NCBI RefSeq assembly: GCF_013267355.1
Contig: NZ_CP053985.1
Span: 2,108,001-2,172,000, forward strand
From: Achromobacter pestifer
GTDB taxonomy: Bacteria; Pseudomonadota; Gammaproteobacteria; Burkholderiales; Burkholderiaceae_B
Length of the DNA: 64,000 bases
Direction of reading: 5' to 3'
Shown here: positions 1-8,636 of the stretch, piece after piece
How the letters are laid out: each line of letters opens with the position of its first letter
Position numbering within the stretch: position 1 is the stretch's first letter
Notes under the pieces: generated by a model
The model's database searches: none
What the model was told of the DNA's origin: nothing
The model's input: the letters and a program-made list of their open reading frames with translations, nothing else
Program-made: the position numbers and the translations under genes

Positions 1-963
1 CTCCAGCAATTTTCCGAACAGGCCCTTCTGGCCCCACAGCACCACTAGTACCAGGAAGGGTCCCATGTACAGCAGCCAATGCTCGGTCAGGGACGACAGC
101 ATCTGCTCCAGCCCCAGGAACACCGCCGCGCCCGCGATCGGCCCCAGCAAGGTGCCAACGCCGCCCAGAATCACGATGGCCATGAGCTCGCCGGACTTGG
201 TCCAGGCCGCCATGTCGGGCGTCACCAGCCCGGCATAGTTGGCCCACAGCACACCGGCCAGGCCCGTGCCCACCGCCGACAACACGAAGGCGCTGAGCCG
301 GTACGGCGTGGGCGCCACGCCCAGGTTGATGGCGCGCCGCTCGCTCTGGCGCAGCGCCTGCAGCACCATGCCGAAGCGCGAGTTGGTCACGCGGATGCAA
401 AGCAGCGTCCACAAGGTCAACAACGCCAGGCACACATAGTAGAAAGCCATGGGGCTTTCCAGATTGATGCCGGGCAGCTCATTGCGTTGTGGAATCATCA
501 GGCCGTCATCGCCGCCGTAGAACTGCAGCGACACCAGCACGAAGTACACCATCTGGCCGAACGCCAGGGTGATCATGATGAACTGCACGCCGCGCGTGCG
601 CAGCGCCAGATAACCGAACAGCCAGCCGGCCAGCGCGCACACGATGAGCGCTATCGGCCACACCACCAGCGCGGCATTGCTGCCGGCCCAGCCGAAAATC
701 GGCCCGGCCTCCGCCGTGTGGAAAGCGATGATGCCCACCGCGTAGCCGCCCAACCCAAAGAACATGGCGTGGCCGAAACTGACCATGGCGCCATAGCCGA
801 TCACCAGGTCCAGGCTGACCGCGGCCAGGCCGTAGATCAAGAAGCGCGTCACCACGCCAATCAGGAACGGCGAGCCCGAGGCCAGCGCCGCGGCCGGCAG
901 CAGGATCAGCACCGCCAGGCCGCCCAGCCCCCAGCGGGCGCGGTTCGTAAGTGTGTATGCCAT
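1..963 (-). CDS. livM: Branched-chain amino acid-type ABC transporter permease LivM (3' end cut by window)
   Basis: Inner-membrane permease of a Liv/HAAT-family ABC importer. Translated leftward from an ATG at 963, the frame is open to base 1 (321 codons), so the C-terminus lies outside the window. It is strongly hydrophobic with several membrane segments. It also has the loop typical of LivM (around KSGELMAIVILGGVGTLLGP), which contacts the ATPase. The start is 3 bases past the livH stop, so the two are co-transcribed. The ATPase genes livG and livF probably follow beyond the left edge. The operon context (gentisate-type enzymes upstream) suggests that an aromatic acid or related compound, rather than leucine, may be the substrate; that is inference. 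Confidence 0.9.
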   Translation of the reverse strand, partial: MAYTLTNRARWGLGGLAVLILLPAAALASGSPFLIGVVTRFLIYGLAAVSLDLVIGYGAMVSFGHAMFFGLGGYAVGIIAFHTAEAGPIFGWAGSNAALVVWPIALIVCALAGWLFGYLALRTRGVQFIMITLAFGQMVYFVLVSLQFYGGDDGLMIPQRNELPGINLESPMAFYYVCLALLTLWTLLCIRVTNSRFGMVLQALRQSERRAINLGVAPTPYRLSAFVLSAVGTGLAGVLWANYAGLVTPDMAAWTKSGELMAIVILGGVGTLLGPIAGAAVFLGLEQMLSSLTEHWLLYMGPFLVLVVLWGQKGLFGKLLE

Positions 964-965
964 CT

Positions 966-1880
966 TCATCCTCGCGCCGGGAACAGCCCGCCCGGCTTGG
1001 CGATCAGCACGATCGCCATCAACACATAGATGCTGGCCGAAGCCAGGCCTGCGGCCAGCGGGTCCGCCGTGGCCGGCGAGAACACCGTCGACAGCAGCTG
1101 CGGCAGGAAGGCCCGCCCCAGGCTGTCCACCATGCCCACCAACAAGGCGCCGGCCAAGGCCCCGCGCACCGAACCGACCCCGCCGATCACGATCACCACG
1201 AAGGTCGTGATCAGGATGCGTTCGCCCATGCCGATTTCCACTGCCAGTAGCGGCGCGGCCATCACGCCGGCCAGTCCACACAGCAAGGCGCCCAGGCCGA
1301 ACACCAGCGTGTAGAGCTTGCGGATGTCTATGCCCAGCGCGTCGACCATCTCGCGGTCATCGGCGCCCGCGCGGATCAGCATGCCGATGCGCGTGCGGTT
1401 GACCAGCCACCACAGCCCCACCGCCACCAGCGCGCCGATGGCGATGAAGGACAGGCGGATCAGCGGGTACTGGAACCCGGGCGTCAGCGTCACCGCGCCT
1501 TCCAGGAAGGAGGGAATGCCCACCAGCGGCGGACGCCGGCCGAAGATCAGGCTGACCGCTTCGTTGGAGAACAACAGCAGGCCGAAGGTGGCCAGGACCT
1601 GGTACAAGTGGTCCCGCTTGTACAGCTTGCGTATCACCAGCACCTCGACCGAGATGCCGTACAGGCCCGCCCCCAGCAGCGCCGCCAGCACGCCCGCCAG
1701 GAACGAGCCGGTGGTGCCGATGGCGTAGGCCGCGCAATACGCCCCCACCATGTAGAACGAGCCGTGCGTCAGGTTGACCACGCCCATGATGCCGAAGATC
1801 AGCGTCAGTCCGGCGGCCAGCATGAACAGCATGGCGCCGAACTGCAGCCCGTTGAGCAGCTGTTCAAACAGGAGCGTCAT
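966..1880 (-). CDS. livH: Branched-chain amino acid-type ABC transporter permease LivH
   Basis: 304-residue inner-membrane permease, normal length for LivH. The N-terminus (MTLLFEQLLNGLQFGAMLF) and the internal segment AGVMAAPLLAVEIGMGERIL are characteristic of the family. It has about eight hydrophobic segments. Its start overlaps the stop of the upstream binding-protein gene by 4 bases (ATGA), and livM follows after 2 bases, so binding protein, LivH and LivM form one transcription unit. It would pair with LivM to make the translocation pore. Confidence 0.93.
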   Translation of the reverse strand: MTLLFEQLLNGLQFGAMLFMLAAGLTLIFGIMGVVNLTHGSFYMVGAYCAAYAIGTTGSFLAGVLAALLGAGLYGISVEVLVIRKLYKRDHLYQVLATFGLLLFSNEAVSLIFGRRPPLVGIPSFLEGAVTLTPGFQYPLIRLSFIAIGALVAVGLWWLVNRTRIGMLIRAGADDREMVDALGIDIRKLYTLVFGLGALLCGLAGVMAAPLLAVEIGMGERILITTFVVIVIGGVGSVRGALAGALLVGMVDSLGRAFLPQLLSTVFSPATADPLAAGLASASIYVLMAIVLIAKPGGLFPARG

Positions 1881-3061
1881 GACGGCATCTTGCAGAATTG
1901 CGCGTAGGCGTCCTTGTCATCGGACACCAGCTTGCGGACCAGCTTCGGCGACAGGCCGCCGTCGCTGTCCTTCTCGATGCGCATCAAATACAGATCCTGG
2001 ATCGGATGTTGGTTGGTGTTCATGCTGAACTTGCCGCGCAACGACGTGAACTCGGGCTTGCGCAACGCGGCGCGAAACTCCGCCGCCTTGGACAGGTCGC
2101 CGCCGGTGGCCTTCAGGCCCGCGCCGATCAACTGCGCGGTGTCGTAGGCCTGCATGGCGTAGTCCGTCGGCACGCGGCCGTAGGCTTGCTTGAAGGCCTG
2201 CACGAAAGCCTTGGATTGCGCGTTATCGAAGTCCTGCGACCAGATACCGGTGATGTAGGCGCCGGCCGAGGCGTCGCCCGTGGCCTGGATCATGCGCGCG
2301 TCCATCGAGAAGCTGGGCATCAGCATCGGGATGCTCTTGTTCAGCCCGGCCGCCGCATACTGCTTGACGAAGTTGATGCCCGTGCCGCCCGGATGGAACT
2401 GGTAGATGGCGTCGGGCGCCAGCGAGCGCAGGCGCGCCAGCTCCACCGAGAAGTCCGACTGGTCGAGCTTGGTGTAGATCTCGGCGACCACTTCGCCCTT
2501 GTAGGTGCGCTTGAAGCCTTCGATGGCGTCGCGGCCCGCCTGGTAATTGGGCGCCAGCAGCACGACCTTCTTGTAGCCCAGTTCGTTGGCCGCCACGCCG
2601 CCAGCCGTATGGAAGGCGTCGTTCTGGTAGGACGCCACGAAGTAGTTCGGATCGCACTTTTCGCCCGCGAAGTTCGACGGGCCAGGATTCAGGCTGACGT
2701 AGAACGCGCCGGACTTCACCACGCTAGGCACGACAGCCGCCAGCACATTGGAGAAGTTCACGCCGGTATAGAGCTTGACGCCCGATTGCAGCAGGCGGTC
2801 GGCCGCCTGCTTGGCGTTGGCGGGCTTGAGGCCGTCGTCCTCGATCACCAGCTGCACGGGCACGCCGCCCAGCTTGCCGCCGCCCTGCTTGATGGCCAGG
2901 TTGAACGCATCGCGCTCGTCCTCGCCGATATAGCCGGCCGGCGTGGACAAGGTGGCGATGAAGCCGATCTTGACCGGTTCGGCGGCGTGGGCCGCCCCCA
3001 TGGACGCCGCAGCGCCCAACGCGACGGACAACGCGCCGCCCAGAATCTGTTTCTTGATCAT
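1877..3061 (-). CDS. Liv-type periplasmic substrate-binding protein
   Basis: 394-residue periplasmic binding protein (type I fold, Peripla_BP_6/LivK family). The start at 3061 is chosen because it gives a signal peptide (MIKKQILGGALSVALGAAAS, cleavage after AHA, about residue 25). The upstream in-frame extension to 3361 is low-complexity shadow sequence. The mature protein begins EPVKIGFIATLSTPAGYIGE, the usual LivK opening. It sits between the hydrolase gene (54-bp gap) and livH (4-bp overlap). Members of this family next to aromatic catabolic genes often bind aromatic acids; the ligand here is unproven. Confidence 0.92.
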   Translation of the reverse strand: MIKKQILGGALSVALGAAASMGAAHAAEPVKIGFIATLSTPAGYIGEDERDAFNLAIKQGGGKLGGVPVQLVIEDDGLKPANAKQAADRLLQSGVKLYTGVNFSNVLAAVVPSVVKSGAFYVSLNPGPSNFAGEKCDPNYFVASYQNDAFHTAGGVAANELGYKKVVLLAPNYQAGRDAIEGFKRTYKGEVVAEIYTKLDQSDFSVELARLRSLAPDAIYQFHPGGTGINFVKQYAAAGLNKSIPMLMPSFSMDARMIQATGDASAGAYITGIWSQDFDNAQSKAFVQAFKQAYGRVPTDYAMQAYDTAQLIGAGLKATGGDLSKAAEFRAALRKPEFTSLRGKFSMNTNQHPIQDLYLMRIEKDSDGGLSPKLVRKLVSDDKDAYAQFCKMPS

Positions 3062-3114
3062 GTTTTTCCCCTTGGAGACTGCGTTGCCCGCCGCCCCCCG
3101 GCGGCCGGGCGTTT

Positions 3115-4026
3115 TTAAACGGCCACCACCGGATGGCGCAGCGTGCCGATGCCTTCCACGCACGCCACCACCACGTCGCCCGGCCACAGCCATTCCTGCG
3201 GCTTGCGGCCCGCGCCCACGCCCTCCGGCGTGCCGGTGGCGATGATGTCGCCCGGCTCCAGCGTGATGCCTGCGCTGATGTCCGAGATCAGGAACGGCAC
3301 CTTGAACAGCATGTGCCTCGTGTTGGAACCCTGCTTCTTCTCGCCGTTGACCGTCAGCCACAGGTCCAGCACCTGCGGATCCGGGATCTCATCGGCGGTC
3401 ACGATGCAGGGGCCGAAGGGCGCATAGGTGTCCTGGCCCTTGGAATAGATCCACTGGCCGGCGCGGCGGCAATCGCGCGCGCTCATGTCCAGCATCACGC
3501 TGTAGCCGAACACGTAGGACAGCGCATCGGCCTCGGCCACGCGCGAGGCGCGGCGGCCCATGATCACGGCCAGCTCGACTTCCCAGTCCAGCTGCTGCGT
3601 GATCTTGGCGTTGTGCTCGATGGCATCGCCCGGGCCGATGACGGTGGTGGGCGGCTTGGAGAAGATCACCGGCTGCTTGGGCAGGTCGGCCGAGGTATCC
3701 AGCGTGCGGCTGGATTCCGCCACGTGCTCCACGTAGTTCAAGCCGATGCCGAAGATGTTCTTGCGCGGACGCGGAATCGGCGCCAGCAGCTTGACGTTTT
3801 CCTGCGGCAGCGCGCTGCCCACGGGCCAGTTGCCGCGATAGGCTTCCATCAGCTTGCTGGCCTGCGCCACGGCCACGGGGCCCAGGTCGATGAAGGCCAG
3901 CATGTCATCGGGCAGGTCCACGCCGCCGGCGCGGCCCAGCAGGGCCAGGTCGATCACATAGCCTTCGGCCAGCGCGCCCAGTCGGGCAGCGGCGGTGGGA
4001 TGAGCGCGAAAAGTTACCAAGCGCAT
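3115..4026 (-). CDS. Fumarylacetoacetate hydrolase-family protein, probable fumarylpyruvate hydrolase
   Basis: 303 residues with the FAH fold. Visible landmarks are GIGLNYVEHVAES (about 93-105), the acidic metal-binding pair in DWEVELAVIMG (E149, E151) and the C-terminal ITLEPGDIIATGTPEGVGAG. The family cleaves a C-C bond in acylpyruvates. Next to a gentisate dioxygenase the expected reaction is fumarylpyruvate (or maleylpyruvate) to fumarate (or maleate) plus pyruvate. It lies 88 bp downstream of the dioxygenase and 53 bp upstream of the Liv binding-protein gene. No maleylpyruvate isomerase is seen nearby, so whether the substrate is isomerised first is open. Confidence 0.88.
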   Translation of the reverse strand: MRLVTFRAHPTAAARLGALAEGYVIDLALLGRAGGVDLPDDMLAFIDLGPVAVAQASKLMEAYRGNWPVGSALPQENVKLLAPIPRPRKNIFGIGLNYVEHVAESSRTLDTSADLPKQPVIFSKPPTTVIGPGDAIEHNAKITQQLDWEVELAVIMGRRASRVAEADALSYVFGYSVMLDMSARDCRRAGQWIYSKGQDTYAPFGPCIVTADEIPDPQVLDLWLTVNGEKKQGSNTRHMLFKVPFLISDISAGITLEPGDIIATGTPEGVGAGRKPQEWLWPGDVVVACVEGIGTLRHPVVAV

Positions 4027-4114
4027 AAGAACTCCATAAATTCAGGACGAGTTGAGTCAGGCGCGCGGGCCAGGCCCGCGCGGCGGAAAAAAATCCAATA
4101 GGGAACGGGCGGCG

Positions 4115-5239
4115 CTAGATCAGCACTTGGTGGCCGTCGTTTTCCTTGACCGCTTCTTCGCGGTAAAGCGCCAGCGCGCGCATCACGGGCAGGTCGTTGA
4201 AGCTGAACAGGCAAGCGTCGTCGTTGGACGACAGATTGACGTGTTCGTGAATGGCCCAGGACGGCACGCAGAAGATGTCGCGCTCGGTCCAGTCATAGCG
4301 CTTGCCGTCGATGATGGAATAGCCGCTGCCCTTGGCCACCTGGTAGATGAAGCTGCCGGTATGGCGATGGGCCTTGGTGTGCTCGCCCGGGCGCAGCAGC
4401 TGCATGCTGGCGCCGATGGTGGGCATGACCGGGCCGCCCGTGGCCGGGTTGACGTATTCGAGCAGGATGCCGTCGTAGGGACTGCCCGCGGTGGTGCGCG
4501 CATAGCGGCGCAGCGCCTCGTAGGTGGGCTCCCATTCGTACTTGAAGAGCGGCGAATACGGCTTGGTCCAACCGGACACTTGCGGCCTGAGCGCCGCGTT
4601 GGCCCAGGCGGCGGTGGTGTCGTCCACCGGATAGGTCACGGTCTGGTTCAGATCCGGGTGCACGGCGTAGAAGCCGGCTTCCATCGCGTTGACCAGCGGG
4701 ATGTCCAGGCCGTCCTGCCAGATGCAGGTGGTGCCGTCCTCGGCCACGCCATGCTCGTGCCAGGTGCCGTTGGGCGTCAGCACGAAATCGTTCGCGCCCA
4801 GCGTCATCTTGTGGCCGTCCACCACGGTAAACGCGCCCCGCCCTTCCATGATGAAGCGCAACGCCGAATGCGAATGCTTGTGGGCGGAAGCCAGTTCACC
4901 CGGCTTCATGACCTGCAGGCCCGAATACAGCCAGCCCACGGCGGCGGCCACGTCGCGCCGGCCGGGGTTGTTCAGGTAGATCACGCGCCGCCCCGCCTCT
5001 TCGGGGGAAACCAGTTCGGCGGAACGCAACACATGGCCGCGCAAGTCCTGGTAGCGCCACACCACCGGCACCGAGACCGAGCGCGGCGCCCAGGGCTCGA
5101 TCTTGTTCGCCACCGTCCACAGGGCGCCGGTCTCCAGGCGGGCCAGCTCCTTGTAGTAGGCGATGAGCTCGGGCGAGTCGGCCACATTGGCGCGGCCTAT
5201 GGTGTCCTCGCGGTACGCGTCGTAGCGGTTCGCTTCCAT
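4115..5239 (-). CDS. Gentisate 1,2-dioxygenase-like bicupin
   Basis: 374 residues, the usual size for a bicupin ring-cleavage dioxygenase of the gentisate/salicylate/1-hydroxy-2-naphthoate group. The first cupin carries H120, H122 and H124 in HKHSHSALRF and H161/H163 in WHEHG. The second carries H291/H293 in HRHTGSFIYQV and H331/H333 in WAIHEHVN. These are the Fe(II)-ligand regions. It would open the aromatic ring with O2. It is the first gene of the leftward catabolic-transport operon. Exact substrate (gentisate, salicylate or substituted forms) cannot be told from sequence alone, but the neighbouring FAH-family hydrolase favours gentisate. Confidence 0.88.
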   Translation of the reverse strand: MEANRYDAYREDTIGRANVADSPELIAYYKELARLETGALWTVANKIEPWAPRSVSVPVVWRYQDLRGHVLRSAELVSPEEAGRRVIYLNNPGRRDVAAAVGWLYSGLQVMKPGELASAHKHSHSALRFIMEGRGAFTVVDGHKMTLGANDFVLTPNGTWHEHGVAEDGTTCIWQDGLDIPLVNAMEAGFYAVHPDLNQTVTYPVDDTTAAWANAALRPQVSGWTKPYSPLFKYEWEPTYEALRRYARTTAGSPYDGILLEYVNPATGGPVMPTIGASMQLLRPGEHTKAHRHTGSFIYQVAKGSGYSIIDGKRYDWTERDIFCVPSWAIHEHVNLSSNDDACLFSFNDLPVMRALALYREEAVKENDGHQVLI

Positions 5240-5367
5240 CCCTTGCCTCTTTTTATAAAAATTTAGATATTTTCGAAAATAATAGAGGCGAGCCGGTATT
5301 CGGGCAACGAGCGCGCGCTAGGGGTTTTCCCAGGCACGCTGAAAATTGTTGGCGCGGCGGCAAACAA

Positions 5368-5387
5368 TACTGTACAAAAACACAGTA
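5368..5387. promoter_or_regulatory. Inverted repeat between the divergent dioxygenase operon and the 81-residue gene
   Basis: TACTGT (5368-5373) and ACAGTA (5382-5387) form a perfect 6-bp inverted repeat with an 8-base A-rich spacer. It sits about 50 bp upstream of the GTG at 5437 and about 130 bp upstream of the dioxygenase start. This is a plausible operator for the divergent promoter region. No cognate regulator is identified; the nearest is the LysR gene at 6909-7829, whose family binds T-N11-A sites. Confidence 0.4.
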
Positions 5388-5436
5388 CAACGTGATACAT
5401 TTCGCTCGCCCAAAAACTGTCGTCCAGGAGAACCCT

Positions 5437-5682
5437 GTGTCAGAAGCTGCCCATCTCGTTCAGTACATCGTCGTTCCCTACCGCGCCGCCGCCAATGGCG
5501 TCGCCCCCGGTGAAATCCGCCCCGCCAGCAGCGAGTTCGGCGCCATACGCATCGCCAACTCCATGGCCTCCAAGTTCGCCGGCGTCGCCGCCTATGAAGT
5601 GCTGATCGACAAGGAAACCGGCGACATGGAATCGCCGCGCATCCTCATGCAGATCGGAACCGTGCCGGCGCTGGACGATTGA
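5437..5682 (+). CDS. Conserved-looking small protein of unknown function
   Basis: 81 residues from a GTG start at 5437, preceded by AGGAG at 5426-5430 (6-base spacing), which decides the start over an upstream ATG at 5392 lacking a ribosome site. The product begins with VSEAAHLVQYIVVPYRAAAN and contains a Ser/Ala-rich middle and EVLIDKETGDMESPRIL near the end. There is no signal peptide or membrane segment. It is divergent from the dioxygenase operon and followed by a strong hairpin. Function unknown; not recognised as a named family. Confidence 0.6.
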   Translation: MSEAAHLVQYIVVPYRAAANGVAPGEIRPASSEFGAIRIANSMASKFAGVAAYEVLIDKETGDMESPRILMQIGTVPALDD

Positions 5683-5693
5683 ATGCGAAGTCC

Positions 5694-5721
5694 CCGTGTC
5701 GCCCGCAAGCGGGCGACACGG
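5694..5721 (+). terminator. Strong hairpin after the 81-residue gene
   Basis: A perfect 13-bp inverted repeat (5694-5706 and 5709-5721) with a 2-base loop starts 12 bp after the stop at 5682. No T-run follows, so it may be a weak or factor-assisted terminator, or an mRNA-stabilising stem. Confidence 0.55.
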
Positions 5722-5879
5722 ATCCCGGCTCGTCATCGCCTGTTCCCGGTCGAGGAAGTCGGGCTATAACTTTTCCTTGGTCGGTATGAATATTTATTAG
5801 CTTCACCGGAGCAAGGATGTCCGGCAGGATGCTGTGTTTCGCGCGGTCCTCCTGCCCATCCTTACCACCTAGAAGCTGC

Positions 5880-6875
5880 ATGATTCGCCGACTTCCCTTG
5901 CGTTGCTCCGCCGTGGCCGGGCTCCTGTCCGTTGCTTGCGCCCTGATGCCTGCGGCTCGGTCGGCCGAGTCCTCCGACTGGCCAACCAGGCCCGTGACGC
6001 TGGTCGTGCCTTTTCCCCCTGGCGGAGGCAATGACACTGTCGCGCGCCAGATCGCGGGCCCGGCAGGCCTGGCGCTGGGCCAGCCGCTGGTCGTGGAAAA
6101 CCGGCCGGGCGCCGGCGGCACCATAGGGTCCGCAACCGTAGCCCGGGCCCGCCCCGATGGCCATACCCTGCTGCTCTGCTCCACCAGCAGCCTGGTCGTG
6201 GCCAATGCGCTCTATCCCAGCTTACCGTACCGTGTCGACGATCTGGCGCCCGTCGTCCACATCGCCAATACGCCAACGATATGGGTCGCCGATCCCGGCG
6301 CGCCCGTCTCCACGCTCAAGGAATTCATCGCCGCGGCTCGGCAGGCTCCCGGCAAATACAGCTACGCCTCCGGAGGCAAGAACACCATGCCCCACCTCGC
6401 CGGCCAGGAGGTCAAGGCACGCAACGGGCTGGACATGCTGCACGTGCCTTACCGCGGCTCCACACCCGCCTATGCGGACCTCGCCACGGGGCGCGTGAAC
6501 CTGATGATGGACAGCATCGTTTCGGCGTTGCCCTTTGTCGAGTCTGGCCGCGTCAAGGGGCTGGCCGTCAGCATGGATCAGCGCATGCCGCGGATTCCGT
6601 CCGTGCCGACCTTGGCCGAACAAGGCCTGGGCGACCTGGGCTTCGTGGGCTGGGTCGGCATATGCGCGCCACGCGACACGCCGCCCGCAATCACCGCCAG
6701 AGTCGCCCGCGGCGTGCAGCAAGCCTTGGCCGACCCGGCGTTGCGGGAAACGTTCGCCAAGGAAATTGTGGAACCGATAGGCGAAGGCCCCGAAGCGTTT
6801 GCGCGGACGATAGAGCGCGATGCCCTGGCGTGGCGACAGATCATCGCGACGTCTCGCGCATCGGAACGCGATTGA
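5880..6875 (+). CDS. Bug-family (tripartite tricarboxylate transporter) periplasmic binding protein
   Basis: 331 residues from the ATG at 5880. This start gives a clean signal peptide (MIRRLPLRCSAVAGLLSVAC, cleaved near ARSAES); an ATG at 5817 would add 21 non-hydrophobic residues. Family landmarks are WPTRPVTLVVPFPPGGGNDT, VVENRPGAGGTIGS and VPYRGSTPAYADL. Bug proteins bind organic acids in the periplasm and are hugely expanded in Bordetella and Achromobacter. There are no TctA/TctB membrane partners here, so it is an orphan receptor, as is common. It is convergent with the LysR gene at 6909-7829. Confidence 0.9.
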   Translation: MIRRLPLRCSAVAGLLSVACALMPAARSAESSDWPTRPVTLVVPFPPGGGNDTVARQIAGPAGLALGQPLVVENRPGAGGTIGSATVARARPDGHTLLLCSTSSLVVANALYPSLPYRVDDLAPVVHIANTPTIWVADPGAPVSTLKEFIAAARQAPGKYSYASGGKNTMPHLAGQEVKARNGLDMLHVPYRGSTPAYADLATGRVNLMMDSIVSALPFVESGRVKGLAVSMDQRMPRIPSVPTLAEQGLGDLGFVGWVGICAPRDTPPAITARVARGVQQALADPALRETFAKEIVEPIGEGPEAFARTIERDALAWRQIIATSRASERD

Positions 6876-6908
6876 CGCCGTGCGCCCGTTGTTCTCAGGA
6901 TCGGTCCT

Positions 6909-7829
6909 TCATCCGGTAATCGACGGATCTTCCGGCACACTGTTCAAGACCTGCCGCGCGACCTCGCAGATGCAATCCACCATGGCGGCGCGCAGCGGAA
7001 CCGCGGGCTGGTCAACATAAGAGGCGAAGTACGTCTGCGGCGGAAACGGCCTGGAAAACGGAAGCCGCGCAAGCTTGCCTGAATCGAGCTCGTCGCGGAT
7101 GAGATCGGCCGGCAAGACCGCGTATCCGGCGCCCGCGAGGACCAGGCGCAGCATGACCGACAGCGACCTCACCACGATCAGCTTGAAGCCCTGCATCTGT
7201 GGAGCCGCAAAGTAGGCGGCTATCACCGAGTACAGCAGCGAATCCACCGGATAGCACAGCAGGGGAAGCTGCTTCATCTGATCCCGCGTGGGTTCCGTGC
7301 CACAACTGATCAGTTTCGGACTGCAGACCCAGACATAATCCAGTTCCAGCAACTTCCGGTTGACCACATTCGGCTCGTCGACGCTACCCAGCAGCAGCCC
7401 TATGTCCAGCGCGCCGTCCAGCAGTTGCTGACGTATGTCGGTGCTGGTCAACGACTGCAGGTGCACCGTAACGTCCGGCCACTGCCTGTAAAGCGTGGCC
7501 GCCATGGGTTCAAGTATGGCTTGCGCGACGGTTCCACTCATGCCGATGCTGACCTGCGTGGGCCTGACATCCGTGGTCCCAAACCTGCTGGTAAATGCTC
7601 TCGCATGAGCCAGCAACTCTTCCGCGGGTCCGAGCATATCCGCGCCGACGGGCGTCAAACTCAGCTGCTTACCCTTTTCCCGCACAAATACTCTTACCCC
7701 CAGCTCTTCTTCGAAGGCCGCTATGCGAGCCGAGATGGCTGCCTGGGAAGCATGCAGCTCTTCCGCGGCCAATGTCATTTTCTTGAGCCTGGCGGCGCGA
7801 ACAAACGTTTCCAGAAACCGGAGATTCAT
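6909..7829 (-). CDS. LysR-family transcriptional regulator
   Basis: 306 residues. The N-terminal winged helix-turn-helix (MNLRFLETFVRAARLKKMTL through AAISARIAAFEEELG, about 1-60) is followed by a periplasmic-binding-like effector domain from about residue 90. Normal length for LysR. It is convergent with the Bug protein gene (33-bp gap), and its own upstream region is a long gene-free stretch. Its target is not evident; the Bug gene or the divergent aromatic operon are candidates only by proximity. Confidence 0.9.
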   Translation of the reverse strand: MNLRFLETFVRAARLKKMTLAAEELHASQAAISARIAAFEEELGVRVFVREKGKQLSLTPVGADMLGPAEELLAHARAFTSRFGTTDVRPTQVSIGMSGTVAQAILEPMAATLYRQWPDVTVHLQSLTSTDIRQQLLDGALDIGLLLGSVDEPNVVNRKLLELDYVWVCSPKLISCGTEPTRDQMKQLPLLCYPVDSLLYSVIAAYFAAPQMQGFKLIVVRSLSVMLRLVLAGAGYAVLPADLIRDELDSGKLARLPFSRPFPPQTYFASYVDQPAVPLRAAMVDCICEVARQVLNSVPEDPSITG

Positions 7830-8636
7830 GCGGTGGATATCCTAAGCCTGAGACACAACCAAGTCCCCAGCGACGCCAGGACAATCCCGGTTTGCACCGG
7901 GATGGGTTGTCAGAATCGGAATGGCGGGCTGGGTTTCCCTGCTGCAATGCGTCATCGCGTTCGTCGGATTGGCGAGCGAAGGCTGAGTCCGGAAGAAAAA
8001 AAGGGCCGTTAACCCGTTTCCCCTCACGGCTCGCAGACATTGGTACGGGTCTGCAAGCCTGAATGCAAAGCGGGAGACGAGGCTCCCGCTCATAATCCCA
8101 AGCAATTGATTTTAACGAAATATCCGGGTTTTCCGCAGAAATTGACCCTATCAGAACTTCGTGTTTTTCCACTCACCTCGGCTTTGTAAAACTGCGCCAA
8201 TTCAAGTAAAGCCATGGGATTCGATGTTCGCAATATTCCGCATGGTTCGCTGCAACAAAATTAGCAATGATTGCCTTCGCCCCGCCAGGTTCATGCCGGG
8301 TTGAATCATGCGTTTCCATGCTCACGCCGTAGGATTTTCATGTCGGGCAAGAGCCCGAAACCGTTGTCCAAGTTGCTAATAATCGGCAATAAACAATCAT
8401 TGCCGAAATGGGAAATCCGTCTCGCGCAGAGGCAAGCAAAAGTATCCAAACCGCCGGTATCCACCGTTGTTCTATGGCACGCCGCTGGCGGGTCTGAGCA
8501 TTGCGCTCGCCGCGCTCGCGGTCCGGATGCCCAAAAATCCCTCCCAAAGGCCTTCCACATTCTGCCTTCCCGGCGATGAAACACCGGACGACGCGGCTTT
8601 GCTCGTCGTCCGGCATGGGCCTGGGTATCGACGCGC
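7830..8636. other. 807-bp gap without a supportable gene
   Basis: All short open frames here lack a ribosome site or recognisable product. It holds a hairpin with 8-bp arms at 8069-8076 and 8083-8090 and a strong terminator-like hairpin at 8584-8613. A moderately AT-rich stretch at about 8100-8300 could hold promoters. No tRNA or known small RNA was recognised. Confidence 0.5.
8584..8613 (-). terminator. Terminator-like hairpin after the metallo-hydrolase gene
   Basis: Perfect 10-bp arms (8584-8593 and 8604-8613) with a 10-base loop lie 24 bp past the stop of the leftward gene at 8637. On the minus strand a short T-rich stretch (TGTTTCAT) follows, so it is a moderate intrinsic terminator. 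Confidence 0.55.

Noticed and set aside
3061..3361. N-terminal extension of the Liv binding protein
   Set aside because: The added 100 residues are Gly/His/Arg-rich and overlap the hydrolase gene; a proper signal peptide starts at 3061.
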